From positions 717,932 through 751,973 of the forward strand of contig RDEW01000012.1 in assembly GCA_011109175.1 (NCBI GenBank): a DNA stretch of 34,042 nucleotides, read 5' to 3'. The notes beneath the pieces are model-generated. The model searched no databases and had not been told where the DNA came from. It saw only the letters and a list, made by a program, of their open reading frames with translations. Made by a program: the position numbers and the translations under genes. Shown piece by piece: positions 1-9,880 of the stretch (its first letter is position 1; each line of letters begins with the position of its first letter). The DNA is from Dicyema japonicum. Taxonomy: Eukaryota > Dicyemida > Rhombozoa > Dicyemidae.

Positions 1-94
1 TTGTTCGTGATATTTAGCTCTACAAGTTGGCTCTAACTACAATTTTTCTGTCTGAAAGTATATATTGGGTCTTTATTTCGCCTTCTTCGTGTTT

Positions 95-1093
95 TCAATG
101 TATTTTTTTCCCAGTCAGGTGCTTTTTTACACAAAGTTTTGCAATGACGATCCTGTGGTCGCTGTCGGTTGTTGTTCCCTGGTAGGAACGTGCATCATTT
201 ATCATGTGTTTATCAGACTTTCGGCAGATAATGTAGTCGATTTGATTATATATATTCACGGCCTCTCCGACAGAGTTTTTTCTTTGTCCGTGCCACGTCG
301 TCTTGTGGCAAGCTGAGTGCGTAAAGGCCGTGTTGCTATTAGCCTCGCAGAAGTTTACCAGAGAGGCTCCAGATGCATTTCTCCTTCCGCGCCCGTGTCT
401 TCCAATAGAGGATTTTTCGGGCCCCATTCGCATTCCGGCCTTTGCATTCATATCTCCCGCAACAAAGACAAGAGACGAGGAAGCATTGTTAGAGTATGTG
501 CTTGATAGTTCTGAGTAGAATTCCTCGAGTTCACCGGGGTTCTTGATTACTCGTCCACAGTGTGGTGAATAGACATTTATGACGGTTAGTAGACTCTTGG
601 ACGGGCATAGTTCATTTAGTTTGACTTGTAGGACACATATTCGGTCGTTGACACTCCAATAGCGATGTAATTTTTTGAGGTAATTCACGTGTAGGGCAAA
701 TCCCATGCCGTAGTGCTTGCATTCAGTTGGGAAGAGAATCAGTCGGTAGTGGTTCCATGTCTCATCATATTCGGTCGTTGACTCTCCAATAGCGATGTAA
801 TTTTTTGAGGTAATCCACGTGTAGGGCAAATCCCATGCCGTAGTGCTTGCATTCAGTTGGGAAGAGAATCAGTGGTAGTGGTTCCATGTCTCATCGAATC
901 CATTTTCGATTTTCTTCTCTTGTAGACAGCCAATAGATATTTTGTATTTCTCAAGATCGTCACAAAGTACTTTCCTTGTCAAATCTTTCGATATTCCTCG
1001 TACGTTGAACGTCAATAGCCTGAGTTCTCGATTGTATGATGAGTGTTTTTCAGACATTTTTCTTAACTGTTGTACAGAGAATAAACAAGGCAT
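95..1093 (-). mobile_element. RTE-type LINE endonuclease domain, broken
   Basis: This is an apurinic-type endonuclease (EEP fold) of a non-LTR retrotransposon; in an intact element it nicks target DNA. Two reading segments carry the family motifs in order: TFNVRG near the start, LQEKK (catalytic Glu), INVYSPH, GDMNAKAG, TTWHG, QIDYI and a terminal SDHRIVIAKL. The layout matches the RTE/craniofacial-protein-2-like family. The frame breaks inside a 130-bp tandem duplication (637-895), where the gene-proximal copy lacks one base and runs into TGA. The matching reverse transcriptase would lie below position 95, outside the window. It is almost certainly non-functional as assembled. Family assignment comes from motifs only; CR1/L2 endonucleases look similar. 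Confidence 0.8.
637..895. repeat. 130-bp tandem duplication in endonuclease relic
   Basis: Bases 637-766 are repeated almost exactly at 767-895. The differences are a few substitutions and one missing base in the second copy. The duplication destroys the endonuclease reading frame. Confidence 0.9.
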
Positions 1094-1102
1094 GTCACCA
1101 CC

Positions 1103-2530
1103 TCACCAAAAAAAGGAAGTATATAGGTCGAAATTTGTTTCATCAATATATTTGAACATAATGGAGTGTAGTGTTCTGCAATAAATTATTTTTAATAAAT
1201 ATTTTTTCTGAGTGTCCTTGAGGGACTTAATATCCATGCTTTCCCTATCAGCAATTGCATATTTAGAGGCAAGAAATCTTCGATTGTAGCTAAGTGCCAT
1301 TTTTTTGTTTTTATTACTTGCAGAATCCCCGACCTTCGCAAACACACAGTCGAATGTTTTTCCAAACTTTAAAGGAACTGGAAAAGTATTAATTCGCTCT
1401 TTAATGAAATCGAGGTAATTCCTCTTCCAAAAGTCTTCCTGTCCAAATACAGCCTCTCTTTATTGCAACTTGAGTGACGTAAGCAGTTGCCGTATTTGTT
1501 GGTCAATATCATCAAATTCATAAGGTTAATATTAATTAATCCTATATAATAGTTAGGGACATTGCGTATTCATTTATTGCACAAATAAGTTAACAAAATT
1601 TAAATTTGTTTTTGAAAGCATGGTTATTCTCTTCTTAACATTTTCAAGTATGGACTCCATTACTTTGCTTTTAAGAACATTTCTTCCCTCGTCTTCAAAA
1701 ACACCCAAATATCGATATTTACTGACTCCTTCCAGATTCTCACAAAATGATAACGATTTTACATTAGAAAATGACATTTCCGAATTCATTTCCAAGCCGG
1801 CAACATGAAAAAAACGCGAACAACTTTCATCATTTTAATAATAATATCTTCTTTTTGCTCAAATATCTTTACGGCATCAATGAATAACAAATGATTTGTG
1901 GAATAAGTCAGTGTATTAGGATTCTCCTGATTAATTTGGAGTTTTGGGAACATAGAGTTAAGGGTCCTGCTCAAGGTTTCCATTACCATAACAAATAGTT
2001 GAGAAGATAATGAATCTCCTTGCAGAATTCCACGTCCCAGTTTTTACAGAAACAATTCTTCTTCTATTTAAGTGGAGATTTACAGTCCACTTCTTGACTA
2101 TTGTCTTTACATAGTTAACAATCCAACGGGGATTTTCTGAACAGTCCAATACATGAAATAAAAATTCATGGTCAACAGAATCAAAGTCCTTCTTACATCA
2201 ACCCAGACAGAATAAAGGGCGTTTCCATACTCCTTATTTAAGCATTGATTAATAAGGGCCTGTTCCTTAGCGCCCTGACAATGTTTCCACGTTCCCAGCT
2301 GACTGTCAGATTATAGCCCAAACGAATCCACAAAATCTGAGAGTTTGGAATTAACACATTTGGTAATAAGTTTATATAATGTTGGCATACATGTTGTAGG
2401 ACGTAAGTCTTTAGGAGTCTCACAATCATCCTTTTTAGGAATTAAATAGGTTATTCCAGAATAAAACCAACTTTCAGACATATATGCCACACATTCTCCC
2501 CCTACAACATACATTATAGTGCCGTTGGAG
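1103..2530 (-). mobile_element. R4/Dong-like LINE reverse transcriptase relic
   Basis: Reading minus from about 2514 to 1574, separate frames give successive reverse-transcriptase blocks. They are a YLIPKKDD...RPTTCMPTLYKLITKCVN block, a WIVNYVKTIVKKW block, a block matching the GDSLS...FVMVMETLSR region with a degraded LLFIDAVKIF catalytic segment (normally F/Y-x-D-D), and a thumb segment with YRYLGVFEDE. This order and wording resemble R4/Dong-clade elements, which also carry a C-terminal restriction-like endonuclease. The segment 1103-1570 may be the remnant of that region but shows no clear motif. Multiple stops and frameshifts make it dead. The clade call is inferred from remembered family patterns. 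Confidence 0.65.
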
Positions 2531-3689
2531 CCTGTTCTGCTACCGAGAAGGTTGAGAGGTCAAAACGGGCAATTATGAAATCATAAAAAACATGAAAAAA
2601 ATCCCCTAAATGAGGCTTGTAAAAACAATTTTCGTATGCGAAATAATTTGCGTGCAGTTTTCATTGAAAAAAGTAAATGCGCTATGTAATACATTTGTAG
2701 CATCTTCCTTCAAGTAAGATCAAAACTTTTCATTTTGTATATTGTAATCACTGATATAATTGTTGTTAATAATTATATTTATTGATTAGATTTTAACAGA
2801 TGCTTGGTTGTAAGGTTCTCGTTATTCTAATAAAAATGACTTGGGAAGAATTGCAACAAAGTACTACAAGGGTTATCTAAAGCAGTTAGAGGTAGATATG
2901 AAACTCCAGGCCTATCTACAGTTCAAAGTATTAAAGCGGACCCTAGATAGCCAGACATTGTAGTGTAGGAGACAGAGCCTCGAGATGCCACATGGACAGA
3001 GGGCTCAATTGGAGAAAGCGCTCTTGGAGCTGTTTCAACAACCTAAATCGAATCTCCCTGAGGAAGCTGGTGAACAGGCAGGAAGCTGAGAAGGTTGTTG
3101 TTAGTAAATATTAACTTTTTTGATGGTTAAATAAAGCTGAGTTAAATTAGATTTTATTTTTTATTGAAAGACAATTATTAGATTTTAGTAAAAAATTAAT
3201 GACCTTTTATTCGATATTAAATGTATAATCGAATTAAATGTTAATGATTTTTAATTCTATAATTAGCATGTCTAAGCTTTAAAATCTCAAGTTTATTCAA
3301 AATTTATAATAAAAATTGTTAGTGATCTGAAGGTTGAAGTAGTCAAATACTTGATTGCACGCTGTGTCGTCATTTCATAATAATAAAAATATTGAAATTA
3401 TCTTATCGATCGATTTTATAATGTTGGAATCTGATAGTCAATTACACGCTATGGGATTAACCACATCGATGAATTAGTAAGCTTATCAATTTTCCAATAT
3501 GAACACTATAAACCGCTACTATAAAATGAGTTTGTCGCTACCCTGTGCACAATATCGAAATCTGTCGTTTTATATGGTCATAATGATTTACGTTTGGTAA
3601 TCTAGCATAATTCATAACTAGGAAATACAAAGTCCACAAAAAATAGTTGTTGATGGTTAAATAGCTAATTTCAATCTTAGAAGTCGAAA
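2531..3689. other. A+T-rich intergenic, one coding-like patch
   Basis: Mostly low-complexity A+T-rich DNA with no recognisable gene. Within it, about 2820-3100 on the plus strand is richer in G+C and stays open for roughly 90 codons with one TAG, for example GRIATKYYKGYLKQ and GQRAQLEKALLELFQQ. I do not recognise the product; it could be a decayed exon. Confidence 0.4.
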
Positions 3690-4115
3690 TCTGAATAAAT
3701 CTGTTGGACTTTGTGGGAGTGACGTTGCAAGCTGGACTTAATAACTTGATAAATCTGCGACCTCTTCGACAGGGACACGAACCACCTGGAATTGTATAAG
3801 AAGTCAGGTCAAATGTTACAAATTTAAGACCAGGTCTTACAGTGGATAATCAAGTAGGAGACAGAGTTGCAGTTGAGCCTCTTATAAGATGTAATGATTG
3901 TAAATTTTGCAAAGAAGGAAAATCAAACAATTACGAAAATCTCAATTATTTGGGAGATGTCGATCAAGATGGAGCTTTTCAGAGTATCACACGCAGAAAG
4001 CTTCTTGTTGCTTAAGAGTCTTAGCCTTTTCCGAAGAAATTATGAGTGAGTTTTCTTATTGCAAGGTTGGATGTAGAGAGGCCATACACGTTATTATTTT
4101 TTGCACCTTGGCTAT
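3690..4115 (+). pseudogene. Zinc-dependent medium-chain dehydrogenase relic (sorbitol/alcohol type)
   Basis: The plus strand encodes signature blocks of zinc-dependent medium-chain dehydrogenases. VGLCGSDV carries the first catalytic-zinc Cys. GHEPPGIV carries the His-Glu pair. Then come NVTNLRPGDRVAVEP and the structural-zinc lobe CNDCKFCKEGKSNNYE, whose fourth Cys is replaced by Tyr. Removing a 24-nt GT-AG segment (3834-3857) restores the RPGDRV family sequence exactly, so it was once spliced. Lesions include an in-frame TAA at 3797-3799, frame loss between the first two blocks, and one missing base near 3973 after GAFQ. The cofactor domain is absent. The substrate cannot be told. It is a dead gene copy, possibly bacterial-like in sequence. 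Confidence 0.6.
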
Positions 4116-4373
4116 GTCATAGGACTTGACAACGCATGTGCAACACGAGTTAAAAAATCTTCCTCATATTCAATGATGAAGTGTTTAACCAGTCAAGATC
4201 CTCTTCATTTCCAGGATGCCGTCCCATTTCTTTAATGTCTTCGTCGAGAACGACTGGCAGTGTCGTCCTTCGGCGACCACGGAAAAGGGGGGCTTCCAAT
4301 TGAAGTAATCCTCCATGGCGACATTCGCGAGGGCATCTAGCTCCAGTTTGAAATATATCCGAAAAGCCTCCAT
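4056..4373 (-). CDS. Possible CZIB (UPF0587)-like small protein, split by tiny introns
   Basis: ATG at 4373 begins MEAFRIYFKLELDALANV, resembling the N-terminus of CXXC-motif zinc-binding proteins (CZIB/UPF0587). Removing candidate introns 4254-4277 (24 nt) and 4163-4189 (27 nt), both GT-AG, gives EDYFNW then KKWDGI with the same spacing as the family's DFRW...DKWQYI. A CCTC motif follows where the second CXXC is expected. The family's first CXXC is missing (VSFS in this splice model), and the tail is short, ending at TAA 4056-4058. G/C-ending codons stand out from the surrounding A+T. It may be a fast-evolving gene, a degrading copy, or a chance resemblance. The family's molecular role is poorly known. 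Confidence 0.35.
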
Positions 4374-4459
4374 CGTGTATCAAGAATTTCATTTGAAATT
4401 TCAGGCCATACACATTTATATATTAAATAGTATAATTCATGCGCAATTATAAAAATATT

Positions 4460-5312
4460 ATATCTAAAATTTTAGATAATTGTTGAACAATATTATGAAA
4501 TTTTAGATAATTGTTAAACAATATTATAAAATCGTTTTTCTTCCAGAATATTTCTGTCTACCGTGGGCTATTCCTGTCCATTCGGCTCTTTTGGATTCGC
4601 TGATTAACTTACTAACTGTTTGGGATCCACTGTCAACAGAGGACACTGGTGATCTATCCGTTTGCATTCTAATATCCGAGATCGTATTCTTAGGCGTGAT
4701 TGGATTCCATCCTGTTTAAGTTGGTTTGGCCAAATCTTTATTGTCTCCGATCTTCCTGGCAACATTTCTTCCTTTATCAACCCTTTCATTGCGAGGTTTA
4801 CTTTGAGATAAGAATTTATTTATCATGAGTTTATTAGCTGCTTAAATAAGAGCGACCTGCGTAGTTAGCCATGTGGTTAGTTGATCCACAATATATGCAA
4901 TTTTTACCGTTCTTTAAGTCATGTTGACTATCCGACCTTGTGTAATTTCCTGAGCAAATCAAACATCTTTTTACATTTTTGCAGATACGCGCAATATGAG
5001 CATTGGATTTCAGGTTTTTTAAACCATTCAGCTGTGACTTGTGCGAAACCAGTTTTAAAACCAAGTCTAATAAAGACTGAGTTTCTCCACGGATTTCTAT
5101 TATTAGTTTTGCCATAGGTAATCTTACGCCACGATTTCAAATCTTTTGATAGAGAACTCAGAAAATATAATAGTAGCAAGGTAATCAATGATCTCTTTAA
5201 GTTCTACCCACTTTAATAAATTTTTTAAAATAATTTCCGAAGGTGGCTCAAGGCAGAGCCATGTTGAACTCTTCTCTTCAATATGATATCTTTTGACATA
5301 TTTGCCCAACAC
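4460..5312 (-). mobile_element. Jockey-like LINE ORF1 (nucleic-acid-binding) fragment, copy 1
   Basis: The minus strand encodes part of a gag-like ORF1 protein of a Jockey-type LINE. A PRE_C2HC-like region (MAKLIIEIRGETQSLLDL) is followed by zinc-knuckle residues RCLICSG and CIYCGSTNHMANYAGR, close to the CxxCGGxHxANYxGC pattern typical of these proteins; the last Cys is changed. Downstream it stays in one frame with single stops into a Ser/Thr-rich tail. ORF1 proteins bind RNA and DNA and coat the transposition intermediate. A second copy lies at 8943-9590, roughly 90% alike by eye. The 3' flank carries a 31-bp direct repeat (4470-4531) containing a short palindrome. Stops make this copy non-functional. 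Confidence 0.65.
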
Positions 5313-5329
5313 GTACTCGGGAAGTCCGT

Positions 5330-5900
5330 CCTGTTAGGAAGTCCTTTATCCATATGAAAAGTTACTTTTGAATATCAGCAGCTGCTAGCCAGTATAGGAA
5401 GGCTTCATGCCACACGATATCAAAAGCCTTGGAAAGATCCAAACGTAACAGGTTGATTTGTCTCTTGAATTTCAGACCTCCCAATACCGCCAAATGCATC
5501 TGGTAGATTCAATCCGCCCAGGATTTAACCAGGTCTGAAACCACACTGTTCTGCGAGGCGGAAACCACTATCTTCTATGCTCGTTTAGCCTCTTGAAAAT
5601 AATTCGCTCAACAATCTTGGAAATAGAGCAAACGAGGTTGATCTGCCTATAGCTGACAGGGTCCCTCCTCGACTTTCCCGGTTTCAAGATCATTCTGACT
5701 ATGGGGTTTTCCAGCGTTAAAAGGACATTGCCATAATCTATGCTCACGTTGAATAAATTCTTCAGTGCGAGCAACAAATCCTCTAGGTCTTCCTTGAACA
5801 ACATCATGCTATTTTGGTCATGTCTAGGGGCGTTAGCTTTGCATGTCTTGACGTCCTCTGTCGTAGTCCTCATTTCAGTATCTTCAAAAATTATTGAGAA
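5330..5900 (-). mobile_element. Jockey/CR1-like reverse transcriptase fragment
   Basis: A minus-strand frame near 5873-5568 contains ILKPGKSRRDPVSYRQINL then CSISKIVERIIFKRLNEH, the classic 'K-P-G-K...Y-R-P-I-S-L-L...K-x-x-E-R' start of Jockey/CR1 reverse transcriptases. Later frames give degraded palm pieces, such as the LSKAFD-like segment around 5420-5460. It lies upstream, on the minus strand, of an ORF1 fragment (5312-4460), the reverse of the normal ORF1-ORF2 order, so these are separate insertions. Several frameshifts; inactive. Confidence 0.7.
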
Positions 5901-5972
5901 ACTTGTATTTTCTGTAATTATTCCTCTGTCGTAATCCTCATTTCAGTATCTTAAAAAAATATGGAGAAACTC
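5855..5972. repeat. 68-bp diverged tandem repeat
   Basis: A segment beginning cctctgtcgtagtcctcatt at 5855 recurs at 5923 with several mismatches. Confidence 0.7.
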
Positions 5973-6049
5973 AGTTATTATTCATTACTCCGTATCTTCT
6001 ACGTCCTATATTTTTACATGGTTTCCTCCGCGGTCGATCCACGCTACAT

Positions 6050-7140
6050 ACTTGGCTACCATCGCAGTTCATTGGCAACGGTTTTAAAACCCATTCCCAG
6101 CCTCACAAAAGCACAATCATGGTTTCTTTTGACAACAAAAACTTTGACATTGTTTCAAAAAAATCCCTGGTTGGAAAAATATTTCCTACTAATATTCGTC
6201 CGAATATGAATTTATGGCTGGCCAACATTTTGTCTGGAAAACGTGGAAAAGTAATTAGTCGTGATCTCAGATCTAGATCACGATTACTACCGAACGGGGT
6301 ACCCCATTTGTCTTCACTTTCATCAATTTTATTCAACTTATTCCTATACGACCTACCTAATGATGGAGACGAAGATTCCCTGTAATTATCCTGGCAGACG
6401 ATGGAGTCATTGCAAAACGGAACCGTCGACGCAAGTAACATCCTTAAAGACTCAGGCAAAATTGAGCATTCTCACGATTGGATCGTTGGCAATCGACTTA
6501 CGATTTCTGCAACCAAGTCTATTTGTACCATTTTCACTTCGGTACATCGTTCTAAGTAAGAATTGAGCATCTTTTTTGGTGCCACTCAGATTCCAGTCAC
6601 AAGGTCCCCCACTGTCCTTGGAGTCAAGTGACAGTCTACTCAATTTTTAACTCTCAAGCGAAAGACATGATCACCAGGGGCCTCCAGAAAATTAACGTTT
6701 TACCCACCCTTGTCTGAGTACCCCGAGGAATATGGACTTTTCTTTTTTACCTTCTACCAACTAACAATCGCGCCAGCCATTGAGTATGCCTTCGTTGCAT
6801 GAAGATTTGGGCTATCGGTGATTATATTCTATTGAATCAACTCTGTACACCAGAAAACCTATAAGTATGCTTTGGTCACGTAATGGATCAACAGTCGACC
6901 CACTTGTCAAGGAAGCTACGACCGGTTGTCTTGGTTTTGGATTTCTTCGCGTTTGTGAGGAAATGGAAACCCGCTTTGGATATAATTTCCATTGCAAGAG
7001 AAAACGGATTGGATAGGAAATTCCCCTCCACGATTGGATTTCTATGCAAGATTGAGAAAAGGATCTTCGGAAAGTAGAGGGGACAATGAAAGATCACAGA
7101 CGTCGAATGGCACAATTGATTTCGGGGACTGGGATCACCT
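6050..7140 (+). mobile_element. Jockey/CR1-like reverse transcriptase relic, plus strand
   Basis: Plus-strand frames give an ordered RT palm and thumb. These include a VSFDNKNFDIVSKKSLVGKI block (motif A-like), WLANILSGKRGKV, NGVPHLSSLSSILFNLFLYDL (motif B, normally GVPQGSVLSP) and, after a frame change, a LADDGVIAK catalytic box. Beyond about 6650, scattered C-terminal pieces such as TIAPAIEYAF follow. Amino-acid losses in motif B and many stops mark it as old. It faces the opposite way from the RT fragment at 5330-5900. Confidence 0.7.
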
Positions 7141-7569
7141 AACTGTTTGACTCTTTTGTCTTTCTTTCTCGGTGTTCCGGGGGTTCTTAAAATAATTAAA
7201 TATAAATTTCATCATAAGTTCCATCAATTACATTATGATCTAACAATAAACTAAATTATACTTGAAAATAATTTGAATGTAAAATTAATATAAAAATTAA
7301 AGCCAGCATTAACAAATTATACAAACATTCATTATATAAAACAAGCACCAGAATAGGAAGTCATACCTAAATCGTTTACACGATTATTAATATATTTTTG
7401 TTGTTTTTGAGTTCTTAAATTGGATAGACAAGTTAATCAATTTGAGTCATGGTCGAGATGCTATTACGTTAAATGTCTAATTAATTTCATATTATGTCTC
7501 CCGGTGTAATAAATAAATGGATTTGTTTTTCTCTCACATGAGTCTATTGTTTATACAAATCATTGGGAA
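7141..7569. other. A+T-rich spacer
   Basis: No gene-like structure seen. A+T-rich sequence between two LINE fragments. Confidence 0.6.
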
Positions 7570-7800
7570 ACCACCTGTGTGGATAGCCTTTCTTCTTCCA
7601 ACCTTGTTATGACAGCGACTAACCCAGGGTCTGCTTCGGAGAAGGCTGAGACCCTAAAGATGAAAACATACGCATGTCTCGATGGACAATTCATTTTTAA
7701 TAGTAGCCGTGGAAACGTCTTTCATCGTGGAAATTTAAAGGAAGCATGTCATTGATTCTGCTAGACACAATCAGATCGCTCATTTCGAAGATGAAAATTG
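7570..7800 (+). mobile_element. LINE-B 3'-end fragment
   Basis: A plus-strand frame reads CVDSLSSSNLVMTATNPGSA followed by SEKAETLKMKTYACLDGQF. This is near-identical to the endonuclease-domain tail of LINE-B (24789-26620, minus; VDSLSPSNLVITATNPGSAS). Only about 70 codons survive before frames break. Confidence 0.7.
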
Positions 7801-8029
7801 ATAAGGAGTTAAAAAATAAATGATAAATTCAAAATCATTATACCGCAAAATCGATTGTTACAATTAATATAAAAGGTTGCTCAATTTTGATATCATTGTC
7901 ATAAGCGATCTTAAAGAGAGACATTTTAAGGCCCTATGACTGCACACGTCTCGGCGACAACATATGAAATCTAGTCAGAGAGTGTTGTATTTTGTTATTT
8001 AAAGTTGTCGAATACTAGCAATGCCTCAT

Positions 8030-8375
8030 AAGCATTCAATCGGGAATCTTATAATATTGAATGCGAAAAGTGTATGCAGATGCCACATTGCGAATCAGAT
8101 GCAGATGCCACATTGAAAAAACAAGAAAAGGGCTTCTTGAAAAATGATAATTAATGAAATTATTGTGAACCTAATTGGGATTACGGAAAATAAAAAACAA
8201 AAAATAACAAGAAAATTAATAGCCGTTAAAGAAGAGAATATATTACATTGGTCTTATCCTATTTCGACGTTTAATCTTAACAAAATCGATGACTCCGATG
8301 ATTGCAAGTGTTTGAACAGTGAGTATAATTTCTATATTTAAAAAATTTTTGAATAATTATAATAAAAACTTCTAA
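8030..8375 (-). pseudogene. LAMP-like C-terminal relic (copy c)
   Basis: This stretch is homologous to the transmembrane/tail exon and 3' flank of the LAMP-like gene at 9881-10862. The shared text includes the aatcgggaatcttataat flank, a gcgaaaagtgtatgcagat motif, and the region encoding the membrane helix and the KRR-type cytoplasmic tail. Here the tail has stops and no usable YxxPhi ending. It shows that the cluster once held at least three LAMP-like copies. Confidence 0.6.
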
Positions 8376-8630
8376 ATGTTCTGATTTCATTATTTCCAAT
8401 AAACATTTGCCGTCAGAATTAGTTTTCACACAACTATATAAAATATTTTTTGCATTGCAATCTATTACAAGGATTGGGTTCAATCTATTAGCGAAAAAAT
8501 ATTTTACAATTCTTGAATAAATCCTTAATCTTTTAGAGTAATTTCCACCAAGTGAATCCAACCAATGAAAGTGTACAAATCTATGCATAATATTTCGCAG
8601 ACATTCTCTTCTATAATTCTTGGCAATCAC
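8277..8630 (-). CDS. Unidentified open segment (about 117 codons)
   Basis: An open stretch of 117 codons on minus includes FVHFHWLDSLGGNYSKRLRI, ILVIDCNAKNILYSCVKTNS and LEIMKSEHLEVFI. I do not recognise the family. The open length is notable for A+T-rich DNA and the composition looks coding. There is no ATG at its upstream end (GTG opens it), so it is probably an internal exon or a fragment. Its last ~30 codons overlap the LAMP-like relic in a different frame, so the true end probably lies before 8375. It might be a piece of an unrecognised mobile element. Confidence 0.3.
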   Translation of the reverse strand: MIAKNYRRECLRNIMHRFVHFHWLDSLGGNYSKRLRIYSRIVKYFFANRLNPILVIDCNAKNILYSCVKTNSDGKCLLEIMKSEHLEVFIIIIQKFFKYRNYTHCSNTCNHRSHRFC

Positions 8631-8783
8631 GTTTTAATACTCTTTATGTAGAAAATAGAGGTTCCTGTCAGCTATGGCACCGGGACGCCATGGAATATCA
8701 ATCGAATTATAACCCGGGATATTAATAATTCCAGGTTTTTTCATCTTCGTTTCATTAATAATTTATACATTCATCTCAACAGC

Positions 8784-8919
8784 GCTGGTAAGGGATACCA
8801 GCTCCGCAGCTCTCTTTCTAAGAGTCGGGAAATAACCAGGGTAATCCTGGTTATATCTGATTTATTTGGTGGCTGTCCTCTATTCTTAAGAGCGCCACCA
8901 GGCCAAGTAAAAACTTGGC
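8784..8919. other. Five consecutive perfect hairpins (structured RNA candidate)
   Basis: Within 136 bp, five inverted repeats follow one another. GCTGGTA/TACCAGC lies at 8784-8802 with a 5-nt loop. CTCT/AGAG lies at 8812-8824. ATAACCAGG/CCTGGTTAT lies at 8832-8854 with a 5-nt loop. TGGTGGC/GCCACCA lies at 8867-8900 with an inner CTCT/AGAG stem. GCCAAGT/ACTTGGC lies at 8902-8919 with an AAAA loop. The patch is clearly more G+C-rich than its surroundings. It could be a non-coding RNA gene, a LINE 3' UTR fold or a transposon end. I cannot match it to a known RNA family. Confidence 0.45.
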
Positions 8920-8942
8920 ATACTTTTTCGTTCTTGTCATGT

Positions 8943-9590
8943 TTTTGATATTTTTAGATAATTGTTCAACAATATTATGAAAACGTTCTTCTTTTAGAAT
9001 ATTTCTGTCTACCGTGGTCTTTTCCTGTTCATTCGGATCTTTTGGATTCGCTGATTAACTTACTAACTGTTTGGGATCCACTGTCAACAGAAAACACTGG
9101 TGATCCATCCGTCTGCATTCCAATATCCGAGATAGTATTCTTAGTCGTGATCGTATTCCATCCTGTTTGAGTTGGTTTGGCCAAATCTTTATTGTCTCAG
9201 ATCTTCCTGACAACATTACTTCCTTTATCAACACTTTCATTGCGAGGTTTACTTTGAGATAAGAATTTATTTATCTTGAGTTTATAAGCTGCATACACAA
9301 GAGCAACCTCTGTAGTTAGCCATGTGGTTAATTGATCCACAATTTATTCAATTTTTACCGTTCTTTAAGTCATGTTGACTATCCGACCTACTGTGGTTTT
9401 CTGAGCAAATCAAACATCTTTCTACGTTTTTGCAAAAACGCTCAACATGAGCATTGGACTTCAGGTTTTTTAAACCATTCAGCTGTGACTTCAGGCTTTT
9501 TAAACTAACCAATTTTAAAACCAAGTCAAATAAAGACTGAGTTTCTCCACGGATTTGTAAGATTAGTTTTGCCATAGGTAATCTTTCTAT
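8943..9590 (-). mobile_element. Jockey-like LINE ORF1 fragment, copy 2
   Basis: This is a second copy of the repeat at 4460-5120, aligning almost end to end. It has MAKLILQIRGETQSLFDL and RCLICSENHSRSDS, and the downstream tail MQTDGSPVFSVDSGSQTV. It carries a small in-frame expansion (LKSLKSQLNG for HKSQLNG). Its stop codons fall at different places from copy 1: where copy 1 has a stop in the PT-TGW segment, copy 2 has Gln. Both therefore descend from one open ORF1. Non-functional. Confidence 0.65.
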
Positions 9591-9880
9591 GCCTCTTAAG
9601 CATTAAGCATTGAATCGGGAATCTTATAATTTTGAATGCGAAAAGTGTATGCAGATTTCACATTGAGAATCAGATTTTCCAGAGAGATTAGAATAACTGT
9701 GATCTTGTCTGTGAGTATCAATATTCAGGATATCTGAAAAAGAGTTAAATGTGCAGAATACCTTAACTACTTAAGTGAGAAAACAAGAAAAAGCTACTTG
9801 GAAGAAAATAATTAATGAAATTAGTATGTAGCGTGCTTGGGAGAATTTAAATAAAGAAAAAACGTGAAAATTAATAACAG

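Noticed and set aside
4460-5312. Retroviral or LTR-retrotransposon gag zinc knuckle
   Set aside because: The HxANYxGR-type second knuckle and preceding region fit LINE (Jockey) ORF1 better, and no LTRs, protease or integrase are nearby.
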